A stretch of 64,000 nt of DNA from Clavelina lepadiformis (lineage: Eukaryota; Chordata; Ascidiacea; Aplousobranchia; Clavelinidae), in NCBI RefSeq assembly GCF_947623445.1, contig NC_135248.1:13401820-13465819 (forward strand), read 5' to 3'. Each line of letters opens with the position of its first letter. The stretch's first letter is position 1. The notes below the pieces were generated by a model, which was not told the DNA's origin, did no database searches, and was given only the letters and a program-made list of their open reading frames with translations. The translations under genes were made by a program, and so were the position numbers. Positions 9,906 to 21,020 of the stretch are shown here, piece by piece.

Positions 9906-12900
9906 ATGCACCAAGAAGAAGAACCAGGAGATTTTCAACTTACCCATAATCCTTCTCATGGGAATATTGACCAATCGCAACCAATAGATGCAGCACAACA
10001 AGAACAACATCGCCATGGTAATTAGCTACTGGATAATGTGTTGTATTGTTGCAAGTTTGTTTGCGTTGTATAAATGTTCTGTACTCAACGACATCAATTT
10101 TAGTAAATCACAAAGTGAAAAATTTTAATTTGCAGATACGTTTTTTTCTTGGTGCTTTTAAGTTTTAATACTTTTAAATCGCTGCTAAAATGTTTTTGTG
10201 TGTTTTAATGTTTGGTTCGAAAATTTCATTTTTTCCCTATTTCTGATTGCCTCACAACACATTTATCAAAACAAATTTTAATTGAGGTACATATTCTGAT
10301 GATATTTTGCAAGCTTTTTTTTCAAGCTTCCCTCTCTTTCATTATACAAAGATATATGAGTTATTGCACGTAATAGCATGTTATATTTTGACATTACACA
10401 TGAAATAATCTGCTTACCGTATATATGCGAGTATAGGTCGACGCCTACTTTTTTTGCTGAAAATCATAGATATTTTGTTCTTTCATGTATAAGTCGATTT
10501 GATTGTTCACCCAAGTATTGGCATCGACACACTGTAAGAAAATTTCAAGGATAGGTGAGAGTTCACCACTAAGTGAACTTTTTAGCCTAGCTTGCCAGTA
10601 CTTGTGTAGCGACTGCTAACTATAAACCTCAGCAGCACTTCTTTAGGACAAACCTACAAAGAACTCGTGTGACGCAAGTCATATTCGTCTCGTGCGTGCA
10701 AGCGTCACGTGATATTTGTCTTGTGCAAGCGGCAGGCATGCGAGTTGTTGTAAAGTTATTTATACAAAATGGCCAGTAAGCGCAATAAATTCTCGGTTCA
10801 AATTTATTTTTGCGTCAGTCATCGTGCTGTCGGCTGTTCTTGGAGGTTTTACTTTGGCTTGTACCTTGCATAGGTCAACCCCTGCTTTTTGAGGTGAAAA
10901 TCAGTTGCAAAAATCTCGACTTATACTCGAGTATATACGGTAGCTCGCTAAGATGCCGACAACAAGCAATTACACAAACAACCACCTCCAAATACTGTTA
11001 CAGAAAGCAGCTGATTAAATTATTAATTGTTTTAAAAAATTAATCAATTAATTAAATAACTAACTTTAAAAATTAACTTTCTTAAAAACATTAAGTTGGA
11101 GAGAGATTGCAAGAGATGGATCTTCAAGATGAAGGAAGTCAACCTGTGGCAAGAACTGAGGATGTAGGAAGTCAACAACTTGCTCTTGCTGGTGAAGGAG
11201 TTGCTCAGATTGTAAGAGAACTTGCATCATCTGGTGGTGAGTCAAGATGTAACGTCACGTTGTTCTTTTCCATCAATTAAACCGATAGATGTATTTTGAT
11301 TCTTACGCACACAATGAAAATGCAAAAATAACCAATGTTGACAGAAAAAAATGGAAATTTCAGTTGGCACTGGGATATAACAAGACAAGTCACTTGTGGG
11401 TATTGCATAAGTGTGAACCCATAGACCTTACCAAACCACTTAAGCATGAAAATATATGTTATCGGACGTTCTGTTGCATGTATATATATTAAGGTCTGAA
11501 TTTGTCTTTATTCATTGCAGTAGCTGCAGGACCTATCAACATACATTTTGCCCCACAATTCGTACAGCAAACTCAGTTTCAAGACAACAGGCGCAACATG
11601 AACTTTGAGAATGTTGGCGGTGATGTTCATAATCCTGGTGGAGAAGTCTATGGAAATGTTGGCCAACCAGGAGGTGAGCTACATGTTATTTAAGAGTAAT
11701 TTGGAATTGGTTTCTATAAAATATTGTTTTTGTTGGAATGTTCACGGTGGCGTTCACAGTCCTGGTGGAAAAATCCACATAAAGATTTGCCAATCTGATG
11801 GTACTGTACTTGTTATTTTAGAGTAATATGACATAGCTGGGAGTTTTACAGAACTTGTTTAGCCATTAGGTATTTGTCACTAGCTGCTAGTTAATTGTTA
11901 GCTCTTAATTTTCAAGTTGTGTTGTTGAATGAAAACAAAAATACTTTTTATGGTCAAAGTTTCAGTGTTTGTTTTACGATCAAAATTACACTGTACACTA
12001 TCGTAATTACTATCTTTTTTAATTGCTTATTTGCATTAACAACTGATTCTCTTTTGCGTTATATCTTTCTGGTGATTATGTGGAAACTGCTGACATGATT
12101 ATGTTATGCTAATATTTGTGTTTGTCTATTCACTCTCAGAACCAACAATACAGAGAACTCCTGAAAATATCGCAGAACAACCAGGTTCTAGTCAAGCTCC
12201 TGTGCAAGGTGTGTGTGTGTGTGGTAGTCAAACATAGTGATAATGGCATTACTAAATCTTTGGTTATAAAAGTAACAAATTATAGAAGTCAGTCATTTAC
12301 TTGGCTTCATGTATGTAGCCATTAGTTTTATGAAAGTGCACAATCCAAATTAATATCATATTCTTTCACTGTATAATTGCTATAGCAAGTAACACCCATT
12401 AGTCAGAGCTGGGCACAAGCGTGCTCAAGATTGAGAGCTTTTTTGTAGTAGCAACCTCGAGAGCAAAGCTGTTTTCAAATTTGGAATGGAACCACAGGCG
12501 CACTTTTTAAAGATTTATCCGCTCGTTGCTCTTTTTTGTACAAATAATGCAGTGAATGCACAAAATGGTTGGATTGAAGTAAATTTTAAATTTTTCCTTC
12601 CTTTAACAAATGATTCTATGTAGTGAATAAAAATGACTACTTTGAGACTAAAGATGATAGAGAGACTCACACAGATGAACCAAGTTATCATCGATGTGTA
12701 ATAATTTGATTCACTTTGCCATTATTTTTATAACTTAACCATTGTACGCTTTGAAAGTGAATAATATTAAACTAATGGATGTCGACATCTATAATTATTA
12801 AAGTTCTTAATATTATTCTCAGCTATTAATCCTTTGTAGCATGTGTGACTAAAACAAAACTCATCAATATCAAATTCCATAAAATTTACATTTACAACAA

Positions 12901-15900
12901 ACCATGATAAGCAATTAATAGGCTACAGTTAGACACATGTTTTACAATGCAAATTTGCAACATATGAATGTGACTGGTTTTCAAAAACAAGCGGAACTGA
13001 GAATATTTTTAATTGCTAAAAAGAGTGGAAGCGTGAGCTGAAATACGACCGGCGATAGTTTTTTATAGAAAAGCAAAAGCACGAGCAATGCTTTTCTTTT
13101 CATCGACGAACAAAAACGTTGTTGCAACGTAGTCATTATGACTAAATGTTGCTAAAACATTATCGGAAGGTTGCAATTTATGATTAAATAAGACTTAAAG
13201 AATGAATGTCATACCAACGTCTTGGTGTTATTATTGCCCTCATGATTAATAGCCAATAACATATCACAACAATAGTATCTGAGTAACATATTATATTCAG
13301 CAACATGTTATGCCTTGTAAATGGCACATGACATTACTGAACTTCAATGAATGACACTCACTAAATAGCATGTCAGAATAGGAATAAGGCAAACATCAAA
13401 AAGCCTTAATATCATCAAACTTACTTAAATTTATTCTCAAGGAGTTATTACGTAATTACATTCGCCGTTTTCTCTGAATTGTTTCTAGAATATTTCGTGG
13501 TAATTGCATGATTTAAACTAAGCTAATGGTTGGCTAATATTCAATATTTATATATTCATTCAATATTCAATCAGTTATCAGCCCAATCCATTGAAATGTA
13601 ATCTAGCAATATCTAAATCTAACAATAATGATCAGCAATGCACAGCAAATTACAGTTAACCACTTGGTGTTTGTAAAATGAAATTAAGATTGCGTTGTAC
13701 ACACGGTGAATCAGTGCTCACCACAGCGTGAGTGACGCTCTTTTTAAACAGCTGTTGCCCAGCTCTGCATTTGCCCTTTAGTGTTGTATATATCTGGTGA
13801 TTATTTTGTGCTTTTATGCTAATATTTGTGTTTGTCTATTCATTCTTAGAGCCAACTATACAGGGAACTCCTCACACTATCGCAGAACAACCAGGTCCTA
13901 TTATTGCTCCTGTGCAAGGTGTGTGTGTGGTAGTCAAACATAATTAATACTTGAATATTGTAGCTATTTAATTATGATGTATGAAGTACTCAAATGATTA
14001 TTTTACAGGTTTGTTTGAGTTCTTTCAAATAGTTTATGAAGGTGGTCAACGACATTTTTTAGACAAATTTGTTAGTTTGTGAGGTCCAAAAGTTTGACAA
14101 TTGCTGTTCTAGAACCATTCATCAAAAAACTGTTTAACTTTTTGGTATAGTAGCTCAACAGTTTAAGCTACAGAATGCAAAATATGGCAACAAATTTTAA
14201 TATGCAGCTTTCTTTTCACGTAAATTTATATAAACAGATTTATTTTCTTTTATTTTAAAACTCGGCACATATACAAAGGTGCAGCCCAACCTGAGCCTCC
14301 CCATCAAAGACATCACCAAGATCGGGAAACTGGTGGCTGGCACGAAACTATCAGACAGACTGAAATAAAAGCTTTTGGTTTTACTATCAAAGGCATCTCA
14401 GCTATTACTTTAGCCGGTGGAGCTACTGCAGTTGCATTGATAGCCAGTTTGCGTGATCCAGTTGCTCGTGAAAAGTTGGCCAGTGCATTTGTTCCATTTG
14501 CTGCCGGGGCGGCTGGTGGTGCTGCTGCCAGCATTTTTGTAACCAAATATGGCCAGGGCAGTCTATTGGTAGAGGTAGTAACAAAAGGATCTGAAGCAGA
14601 AGCCAACTTACTCCAGGCATATTCGTCTGGAAAGATTAAGCAAGGTTTGATAGAGAACCACTGGCAAAAGGCTGGAGATCATCTCGAAGTTGAACTAACC
14701 TCCTACAAAGTTATCCGTGCAAGTGAAGAGGAATTTGAGGAGATCAGAAAAGAAGTTGAATCTCTGAAAGATTGTCACTTTCAGCAAAATGAAACTGAGG
14801 TATGACAAGTTGATTCATGTTTATTTTTACCTAGTAGCAAATTTATTATAAATAAGCAAAGTCATTCAAGCGTAGCATTTGTATCGGCAGAAGCTTTAAC
14901 CATTCAGATTAATTTTACGTTGATCGTTGATATTATTTTGTTTTATAAATGATATTTTTGTGCTGTATTATATCCAGAGTTGGGCAAAAGCGCGCTTCTT
15001 TTGTTAAGAGCAATCTTGATAGCGACGCTCTTTTTTTAAATTAGAAGCAGTATATAGTAAAATAAAAAAACGATATATGTGTTGGCACTCTAAAGGTTAA
15101 CTTCATTTTAGATTCTTCTACACTTACGATTCTTTGATTTTTTTACACTGTACATGCTTTTAGTTGCAATTTTATAAAATATTTTATGTCAGAAATTGTT
15201 GCTAAGCAGCACATGAAAGAAATTTTTGTTGTAAGAACTTTATGAGTAAGTAGCAAGTTGTTTTTACTTCAAGTAGTTTTTATTTTCATAATGACATTTC
15301 AATCATGAAATTTTTAAAATAAAGCATTATGTTCTAATGAATACAAGTTTTCCTGCTCTAGATCATCTTAAGTTCATCTTCAACCCTAAGAGATGATTCA
15401 AAAGTTATCACTCATTTGTATGCTTCAGAAACGAAGAAATTAGTTGTGGAAAAAGGTGAGAAAGTTTGTGGTGGTTTTGTGTTCCATTTTACAAATAAGA
15501 AAAACTTTAAGAACACTGCTAATTTTGCTTTGATCTTAACTAGGTTTATATTTATAAAATTAGTTCATGTTGCAGCTCAAAAATAAGGCAATCATAACTG
15601 TTTTCTTGTTTTAGAACATGGCAAGTTAGTGATTTCGTTAATTAACCGAGAAACCACTGAGTTAAAGACCGAAGAAACAGTAAGTAAATTTCATGTGGTA
15701 AGAATTTTTTGAAATCTTAAATGTGGACGTAATAAACATACCCAGTTAAACAAATAATGCAGCAGAAGCTTGTTACCTTAAAGTTAAAGATAAATCCTTG
15801 CAGCTTATTTTGCCATTTGCTGGAAAAAGCCGAGGTATTTTGAGTAACCAAAAATTTTGAGTTAGGGTACCGCATTATAACAATATTTACTTAGAATTTC

Positions 15901-16524
15901 AATGATTTAATTTGGCTGACCAAAGGGATTTTTAGCTGTTTGTACTGAAATCCTCAGACTCTGAAAAGTATAGTATTATTCCATTCACACTTTCAAAAAT
16001 GGTTTCATTTAAACAGCAATTATTTCTACAATTACAACAAAGTTTTATTATTAGTTTACCACAAAATCAACAGCAAAAGATAGCCTAGTTATTATAATAA
16101 ATAATGCAGTGAAAGCTTTATTTTAAAGCTGACCTGACCAGTAAATTTAAATGAATTTTGAATGAATTAATATTGAATTTTGAGCTGGTTTTCCTAGTTT
16201 GACACTTATCTAAGGAATTTTGTGCATACGATTGAAAGTTTTAAGTTAAGGAAATTGATTTAACAGGCATACTCCATTGTATTTAGAAGATTCCAGGTAG
16301 CATGTTATACTGAGATGGTAAAGGTTATGATTAATATTTATGTTATATTTTTGCTTACAAGTTTGCTGGTTCATTTTAGGTATTATATTTTACAGAAATT
16401 ATCATCCCCCAAAGAAGTCGACATCCCATTTTCATCAATTTCAAAAATGGATTCATCTAAACAAAAAAAGTTTCAAAAATTACCACGAACACCCAAACAA
16501 TTTGGTTCAGGTGCTATAGTTTAG
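9906..16524 (+). CDS. Gene 1, unit A: predicted TRADD-N-like membrane or adaptor protein, nine exons
   Basis: Predicted exons: 9906-10017, 11114-11236, 11521-11673, 12140-12208, 13850-13918, 14285-14799, 15362-15455, 15615-15679, 16396-16524. All junctions are GT/AG and phase-consistent, giving 442 aa. Residues 1-78 are Gln/Glu-rich. Exon 3 (79-129) contains INIHFAPQF and a Gly-rich repeat (GGDVHNPGGEVYGNVGQPG). Exons 4 and 5 are tandem duplicates (EPTIQ...EQPG...APVQ). Exon 6 (176-347) has two hydrophobic Gly/Ala-rich segments (207-232 and 241-263, glycine-zipper-like). These are followed at 266-345 by GSLLVEVVTKGSEAE...LLQAYSSGKI...YKVI..SEEEF, which I read as a TRADD-N-like domain known from invertebrate death-signalling proteins. 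Unit B has the same exon structure with few changes. The protein has no signal peptide and no NTPase domain. Function is inferred, possibly innate immune signalling. Exon 8 ends in phase 0, so it could also splice to 20646. Confidence 0.72.
10417..10940. mobile_element. TA-inserted MITE (unit A), intron 1
   Basis: Ends are CCGTATATATGCGAGTATAG and CTCGAGTATATACGG, inverted and flanked by TA (10415-10416 and 10941-10942). The orthologue in B is 38445-38873. Unit C has the empty TA site at 62931-62932. No coding capacity. The superfamily is uncertain; TA duplication fits Tc1/mariner-type or similar transposition. Confidence 0.8.
11735..11828 (+). repeat. Duplicated 3' part of exon 3, now intronic
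   Basis: The stretch GGTGGCGTTCACAGTCCTGGTGGA and its flank duplicate the end of exon 3 (GGCGGTGATGTTCATAATCCTGGTGGA) together with the donor and downstream bases (TTGTTATTTTAGAGTAAT vs ATGTTATTTAAGAGTAAT). No acceptor accompanies it, so it is probably a dead partial exon. Units B and C retain it. Confidence 0.6.
12404..13767. mobile_element. hAT-like element in the intron between duplicated exons 4 and 5 (unit A)
   Basis: Inverted ends CAGAGCTGGGCA and TGCCCAGCTCTG enclose 1.36 kb without transposase coding. Subterminal GAGC/GCTC words recur. Unit B has the orthologue at 40341-41727. A clear 8-bp target duplication was not seen. Confidence 0.65.
14975..15041. mobile_element. Truncated relative of the CAGAGCTGGGCA element (unit A)
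   Basis: CAGAGTTGGGCAAAAGCGCGC followed by GACGCTCTTTTTTT matches the two ends of the 12404-13767 element with most of the interior missing. It lies in intron 6 and is conserved in B at 44227. Confidence 0.5.
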
Positions 16525-16652
16525 TTGAATTATATTTACATCATGTCAAGAGATTATTTATATTAAACACAGTTGATGACTGCATACAAACTGGATGTTC
16601 AAATAGATATACAAAGTTTTGAAATAATTCTGTGATATATCCCTTGATATAC

Positions 16653-16735
16653 CAGTGCTCTTCAACCTGGGTACACCGCAACAGCCAATGGGGTGCTTGA
16701 GTGCAAAGGGGTGAACCGGGTCCACCAATGATTTT
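16653..16735. mobile_element. hAT-like terminal relic downstream of gene 1 (unit A)
   Basis: CAGTGCTCTTCAACCTGGG resembles the common CAGTGGTTCTCAACC terminus of hAT elements. The opposite end was not found. It is shared with unit B at about 45973. Confidence 0.4.
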
Positions 16736-16782
16736 TCATTGTGTTGTTTACAGGCGGATTACGAATAATGCTTCGTAGACGC

Positions 16783-16837
16783 TGTAGTGTCCGTATTAGT
16801 CATTCTTTTTGAGCGTGCTACACGAACGAGTGTTACA
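16783..16837 (+). repeat. 5' LTR, internally deleted (55 bp)
   Basis: Matches the first 17 bases (to GTATTAG) and the last 38 or so bases of the 3' LTR. The roughly 75 bp between them, including AATAAA, is missing. Confidence 0.88.
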
Positions 16838-16838
16838 C

Positions 16839-16853
16839 TGGCGACGAGGAAAA
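16839..16853 (+). other. Putative primer-binding site
   Basis: TGGCGACGAGGAAAA begins two bases after the 5' LTR, the expected place for the tRNA primer site. The tRNA was not identified. Confidence 0.55.
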
Positions 16854-16896
16854 TATCCTACGATAGGCTAAAAGGAAAAGTAGCCTAACCAAAGAA

Positions 16897-19422
16897 ATGG
16901 AGTTAAGTAAGTTCGATCTGACTACATTCGATTGTGAGAGTCCTGGTGCTAGTTCTCGCTGGACTAAGTGGAAAAGGTCGTTTGAAGTGTACGCGGAAGC
17001 CAGAAATGTTACCAGTCAAAAGCAGAAACGCAGTCTTTTATTACACTGTGGAGGAGCTGCATTACAAGGTATTTTCTTTACCTTGGAAGGTGATGACCTC
17101 TCAAAATATGATGAAGCTGTGGGTGCTTTAACCAACTATTTTCAGCCGTTGACGAACGTACCATATGAAAGACATCTATTTAGAGGTACAGTGCAAGGAA
17201 AGTCGGAAACAGTTGAGCAGTTCATTACCAGGCTGAAACAAAGAGCGGAAACCTGCGACTTTGCCGATGAAGATGACCAAATCAGGGACCAAGTTGTAGA
17301 CAAATGCTTATCGAACCGGCTACGGCAAAAGTTTCTAGAAAAGGGAAAACGTCTTTCTCTGAAGGTTCTCAGGGAAATAGCTATGGCCTATGAGACAGCC
17401 GAAACGCAAGTATCGACATTTTCATCGCCAGCAGTAGAAGTAGACAGAATTAAAGACTTTGGAAGGAGTGCTGGGAAGCCGTACAGGAGCTCAACTTACG
17501 GGGAAGAATCGTATTCTAGTAGGCCTAGAAGACCAGGAAAATGCTACAGGTGTGGACGGGAAGGTCACATAGGAAAAGACCCAAAATGTCCAGCCAAACA
17601 AAGGGAGTGTCGCAGATGTGGGAACATGGGTCACTTTGCTGTTTGCTGCAAAATGGACAGGAATCCAAGACGAAAAAACAGTGCCAGCTTACGTCAAATC
17701 CAAGACGCAGATGCTGAAGGACCAGAATATCTGTTCAAGTTAAAAATGAATGACCGTGGTAGTAAAGCCAAAATTCAAGTTGGCGGGGTGAAAATGGAAC
17801 TGATCATTGACTCAGGAGCATCTTGCAATGTGATAAACCATACGTTGTGGGAACATTTGAAATCGAGATCGATAAAATGTAAGTGTTATTTTACTGATAG
17901 GAAAATTTACGCTTATGGTAGCGATAAACCATTGAAGGTGGTTGGTGCTTTCCAAGCTGGTGTGAACATTCCGGGGAAAACTCTACCAGCTGTAGAATTC
18001 TTGGTGATTGAAGGAGATGGAGAAGCTCTTCTCGGAAAGCAGACTGCAACAGATCTTGGCATTCTCTCAATTAAAGCAGATATTAACTGTATCTCGACTG
18101 ACGAGTTATTACGGAAGTATGATTCCTGCTTTGAAGGGATTGGAAAGCTGAGAGATTTCCAGTTAAAGATACCCATTGACAAAAATGTCACTCCTGTGTG
18201 TCAACCTCTACGTCGTGTTCCTTACCACATTCGTGACCGGTTAACCAAGAAGCTGAAGGAACTGGAATCCCTTGATATCATTGAAAAGGTTAGTGGATAT
18301 ACACCTTGGGTGTCACCAGTAATTGTTGTGCCAAAAGCAGATGAGGACATTCGCCTTTGTTTGGATATGCGGCAAGCTAATAAAGCTGTAAAACGGAAAA
18401 GACATCCAATACCAACCATTGATGAAGTCCTACAAGACATGAACCAATCTCAAATGTTTAGTAAGCTCGACATCAAATGGGCTTATCATCAAATTGAATT
18501 AGAACCTCAGTCTAGGGAAATAACAACATTTGTCACTCATGAAGGCTTATTTCGCTATAAAAGGCTCATGTTTGGGGTGAGCTGTGCACCTGAAATGTAT
18601 CAACGTGTGATGCAACAGACTCTGCAAGGATGCAAAGGACTGCAGAATATCTTGGATGACATCATTGTGTACGGAAGATGTAAAGAGGAGCATGATGAAA
18701 GACTGAAGGTCGTCCTGGCGCGGTTACTAGAAAGTGGACTTACCCTGAATCGAAAGAAGTGCCAGTTCAACATGTCAGAACTTACCTTTATGGGACATGT
18801 GCTGTCAACCCGAGGAATTGGACCGGAGAGCGTCAAGGTAAAAGCTGTGGCTGATGCGAGACCACCAAAGAATGCAAGCGAGGTGAGGAGTTTCCTGGGT
18901 CTCGTAAATTACAACGGACGATTTATACGAAATTTAGCCACTATAGCAGAACCAATACGCAGGCTAACTCGAAAAGGAGCTAGATTTGTATGGGGAAATG
19001 AACAAGACAAATCATTTAATGAGCTGAAAAATGAACTGTGTAATGCAAAGGTCTTGGCGTATTTTGATAAAAACTGTGAAACACAAGTAATGGCAGATGC
19101 CAGCCCTTTTGGACTCGGTGGAGTGCTTATACAAGAGCAACGGGGTCAAAAGCGTATCATAAGTTATGCAAGTCGAACACTATCTCAAATAGAGCGGAAA
19201 TATTCGCAGACGGAGAAGGAAGCTTTGGCTTTGGTATGGGCATGTGAAAGGTTCCATGCGTACCTATACGGTTCGGATTTTCAATTGGTAACGGACCATA
19301 AACCGCTTGAATTTTTATTTTCTCCACGTTCTAAACCCAGTGCAAGAATAGAACGATGGGTTCTCAGACTGCAATTTTATATGCCGAATTTAAACAAAAG
19401 GGGAAAGACTATGCAGATTTAA
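16897..19422 (+). CDS. Retrotransposon Gag-Pol polyprotein, lacking integrase
   Basis: Single frame of 841 codons. Gag is about residues 1-200. Two Cys/His knuckles follow at about 216-255 (CYRCGREGH, then CRRCGNMGHFAVCC); the first has unusual spacing before its last Cys. The aspartic protease has DSGAS at about 305. Reverse transcriptase spans about 430-640 with the LDDIIVYG catalytic Asp pair near 587. RNase H starts near 720 (MADASPFGLGG) with TDHKPLEFLF. The frame ends abruptly after RWVLRLQFY, where a deletion junction joins it to an out-of-frame integrase remnant. The arrangement resembles the Mag-like/K02A2.6-type Ty3/gypsy lineage. The coding part up to the junction is otherwise undamaged, so the insertion is young. 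Confidence 0.93.
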   Translation: MELSKFDLTTFDCESPGASSRWTKWKRSFEVYAEARNVTSQKQKRSLLLHCGGAALQGIFFTLEGDDLSKYDEAVGALTNYFQPLTNVPYERHLFRGTVQGKSETVEQFITRLKQRAETCDFADEDDQIRDQVVDKCLSNRLRQKFLEKGKRLSLKVLREIAMAYETAETQVSTFSSPAVEVDRIKDFGRSAGKPYRSSTYGEESYSSRPRRPGKCYRCGREGHIGKDPKCPAKQRECRRCGNMGHFAVCCKMDRNPRRKNSASLRQIQDADAEGPEYLFKLKMNDRGSKAKIQVGGVKMELIIDSGASCNVINHTLWEHLKSRSIKCKCYFTDRKIYAYGSDKPLKVVGAFQAGVNIPGKTLPAVEFLVIEGDGEALLGKQTATDLGILSIKADINCISTDELLRKYDSCFEGIGKLRDFQLKIPIDKNVTPVCQPLRRVPYHIRDRLTKKLKELESLDIIEKVSGYTPWVSPVIVVPKADEDIRLCLDMRQANKAVKRKRHPIPTIDEVLQDMNQSQMFSKLDIKWAYHQIELEPQSREITTFVTHEGLFRYKRLMFGVSCAPEMYQRVMQQTLQGCKGLQNILDDIIVYGRCKEEHDERLKVVLARLLESGLTLNRKKCQFNMSELTFMGHVLSTRGIGPESVKVKAVADARPPKNASEVRSFLGLVNYNGRFIRNLATIAEPIRRLTRKGARFVWGNEQDKSFNELKNELCNAKVLAYFDKNCETQVMADASPFGLGGVLIQEQRGQKRIISYASRTLSQIERKYSQTEKEALALVWACERFHAYLYGSDFQLVTDHKPLEFLFSPRSKPSARIERWVLRLQFYMPNLNKRGKTMQI

Positions 19423-19784
19423 GACGATCTGCTGGGCATAGTGATGTTAAACCTGGGGACAGTGTGTTACTGAAACAAAATGTGCCACGTGATAAATTGT
19501 CTACTACATTCCATAAAGAACCTTTTGTTGTTGTAGAGAAACATGGAAACAGTGTTGTAGTTGATAATGCTGGAGTGCAATATAAACGTAATGTGACGCA
19601 TGTAAAGAAATTTAATTCTGATAATAATGATGCAATTGATTGTGGAAAAGGGGAAACACCGGAAACTCAATCCAGTGGTGAAATTACAAGTCGTGAAGTT
19701 ACTAAACCCTCTTTTAATCTACGGCCTCGTAACGACCTTAAGAAACCAGGGCGTTATGATGATTTTGTGCAATGTGTGTTTTGA
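19374..19784 (+). pseudogene. Integrase C-terminal remnant
   Basis: A different frame from the polyprotein. It encodes KGKDYADLRRSAGHSDVKPG, then DSVLLKQ and a tail typical of the integrase C-terminal domain and spacer. The zinc-binding and catalytic core domains that should separate RNase H from this piece are absent, and the junction also shifts the frame. Confidence 0.88.
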
Positions 19785-19877
19785 ATTTTGAATCTGTAAT
19801 GATCCTGTTTTATGCGCAGTGAACTGTGTTCTTTAATGTTAGCAAAACTTAGTAATAGGGAATTATACATTTGACAT

Positions 19878-19886
19878 GGGAGGAAA
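19878..19886 (+). other. Polypurine tract
   Basis: GGGAGGAAA immediately precedes the 3' LTR, as expected for the plus-strand primer. Confidence 0.75.
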
Positions 19887-20016
19887 TGTAGTGTCCGTAT
19901 TAGCGCCACCATGTGTTGATTATTAGTGTTATGTTGGAAACACTGCATTCTATGTTGCGTGCGACCTTGTGAATAAAGTCATTCTTTTTGAGCGTGCTAC
20001 ACGAACGAGTGTTACA
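19887..20016 (+). repeat. 3' LTR (130 bp)
   Basis: Runs from TGTAGTGTCC to GTGTTACA. Contains AATAAAG near 19971-19978 as a likely polyadenylation signal. Short for the class but complete relative to the 5' copy. Confidence 0.88.
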
Positions 20017-20389
20017 GACGCCGGATTACAAACAAATAAGTAGGTAATATCTTGAGACGCAAGAGTTAGTAAGCTTAAAACATGACACCCATCTAGAAGC
20101 CTACCATAGTGAATGAGTGAAAGTTTAGTAGCAATTGGTTATTTGAGCAAACACAGAAAAAGGAATATAGTACACGGTCGAGAGTGTTAGTTTTCTTTGC
20201 TTAAAATGTATCTGTGCAGATGTGCTACTTTGAATGAATATTTTTGTGTGGTAGTTTTAGGCCTTAAACCTGACACTGGGTATCCCATGTGAGGTCGGCA
20301 TATTTAGGCTCCTTGCCATCGTTCGTTTTTACAAGCGTACCTTCCAGTTTGGTTTCTATTTTCATTTTTGGTTTCAGAAAAAGACTGAA

Positions 20390-21020
20390 AGAGAGCAGAA
20401 AAAGAAAAGAGTGATCGTGTGCATATTCATGGCGAGTCGAGGCAAAATAGCATATATAACAAGATCGATGGTCCGATCGATCGATTTCGTCCTTTTTTAA
20501 AAACTTAGGTGTATGCATATTAGTATGGAATATGCATGTTGTACAGCAGGATGCTTGATGTAGGACATTGGTGGTATGAGCAGCATATTTTATTTTACTT
20601 ATGTGGATGCTATGTTTTAGACATGTAAATTACTGTTACCAACAGCACCAAATGCTGTTAGCAAACATGCACGAAATCCTCCATGTTGCATGGGAAGAGG
20701 CAACCTGTCATGGTAGGTATCACCATAAACTGATCTCAGCTTGCTATTGCAACGCTGACCTCGTCATACAGTTTTTTTCTTTCTGCTCTAAAACAAAACA
20801 CTATTTCTTGTAATTCTATTTTTTTTATCAGTTTTGATCATGCTTCTATACATCAACCTAGGACATGACAAAGCTTACTGCTTTGGGCAAAATAATGTCT
20901 ATTGTGCGAGAGCAGAAAAAACAGAAAGAGGGAAGAAACAGAAAAGAGTAACCGTGTGCAGATTCATGGTGAGGTCACGGCAAAATGGCAAATATAGCAA
21001 GATCAGTAACATTCCGTCTT
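20390..21020 (+). repeat. Local duplicate in and around gene 2 exon 1 (unit A)
   Basis: The block at about 20393-20470 (AAAAGAGTGATCGTGTGCA, ATTCATGGCGAG, GGCAAAATAGC) recurs at about 20933-21010 (AAAAGAGTAACCGTGTGCA, ATTCATGGTGAG, GGCAAAATGGC). The second copy lies in a frame reading KKQKRVTVCRFMVRSRQNGK that is also open in unit B. No splice sites clearly support it as an exon. Confidence 0.55.

Larger units (their letters stand above)
16783..20016 (+). mobile_element. Ty3/gypsy LTR retrotransposon with internal deletions (unit A only)
   Basis: The element runs from TGTAGTG to GTTACA with 5-bp target duplications GACGC at 16778-16782 and 20017-20021. Unit B has the single GACGC empty site at 46098-46102. 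It contains gag, protease, RT and RNase H in one frame, and then only the C-terminal part of integrase. The 5' LTR is shorter than the 3' LTR. It lies in the interval between gene 1 and gene 2, in the same orientation. With the integrase core missing it cannot transpose on its own. There is no env. Confidence 0.93.
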
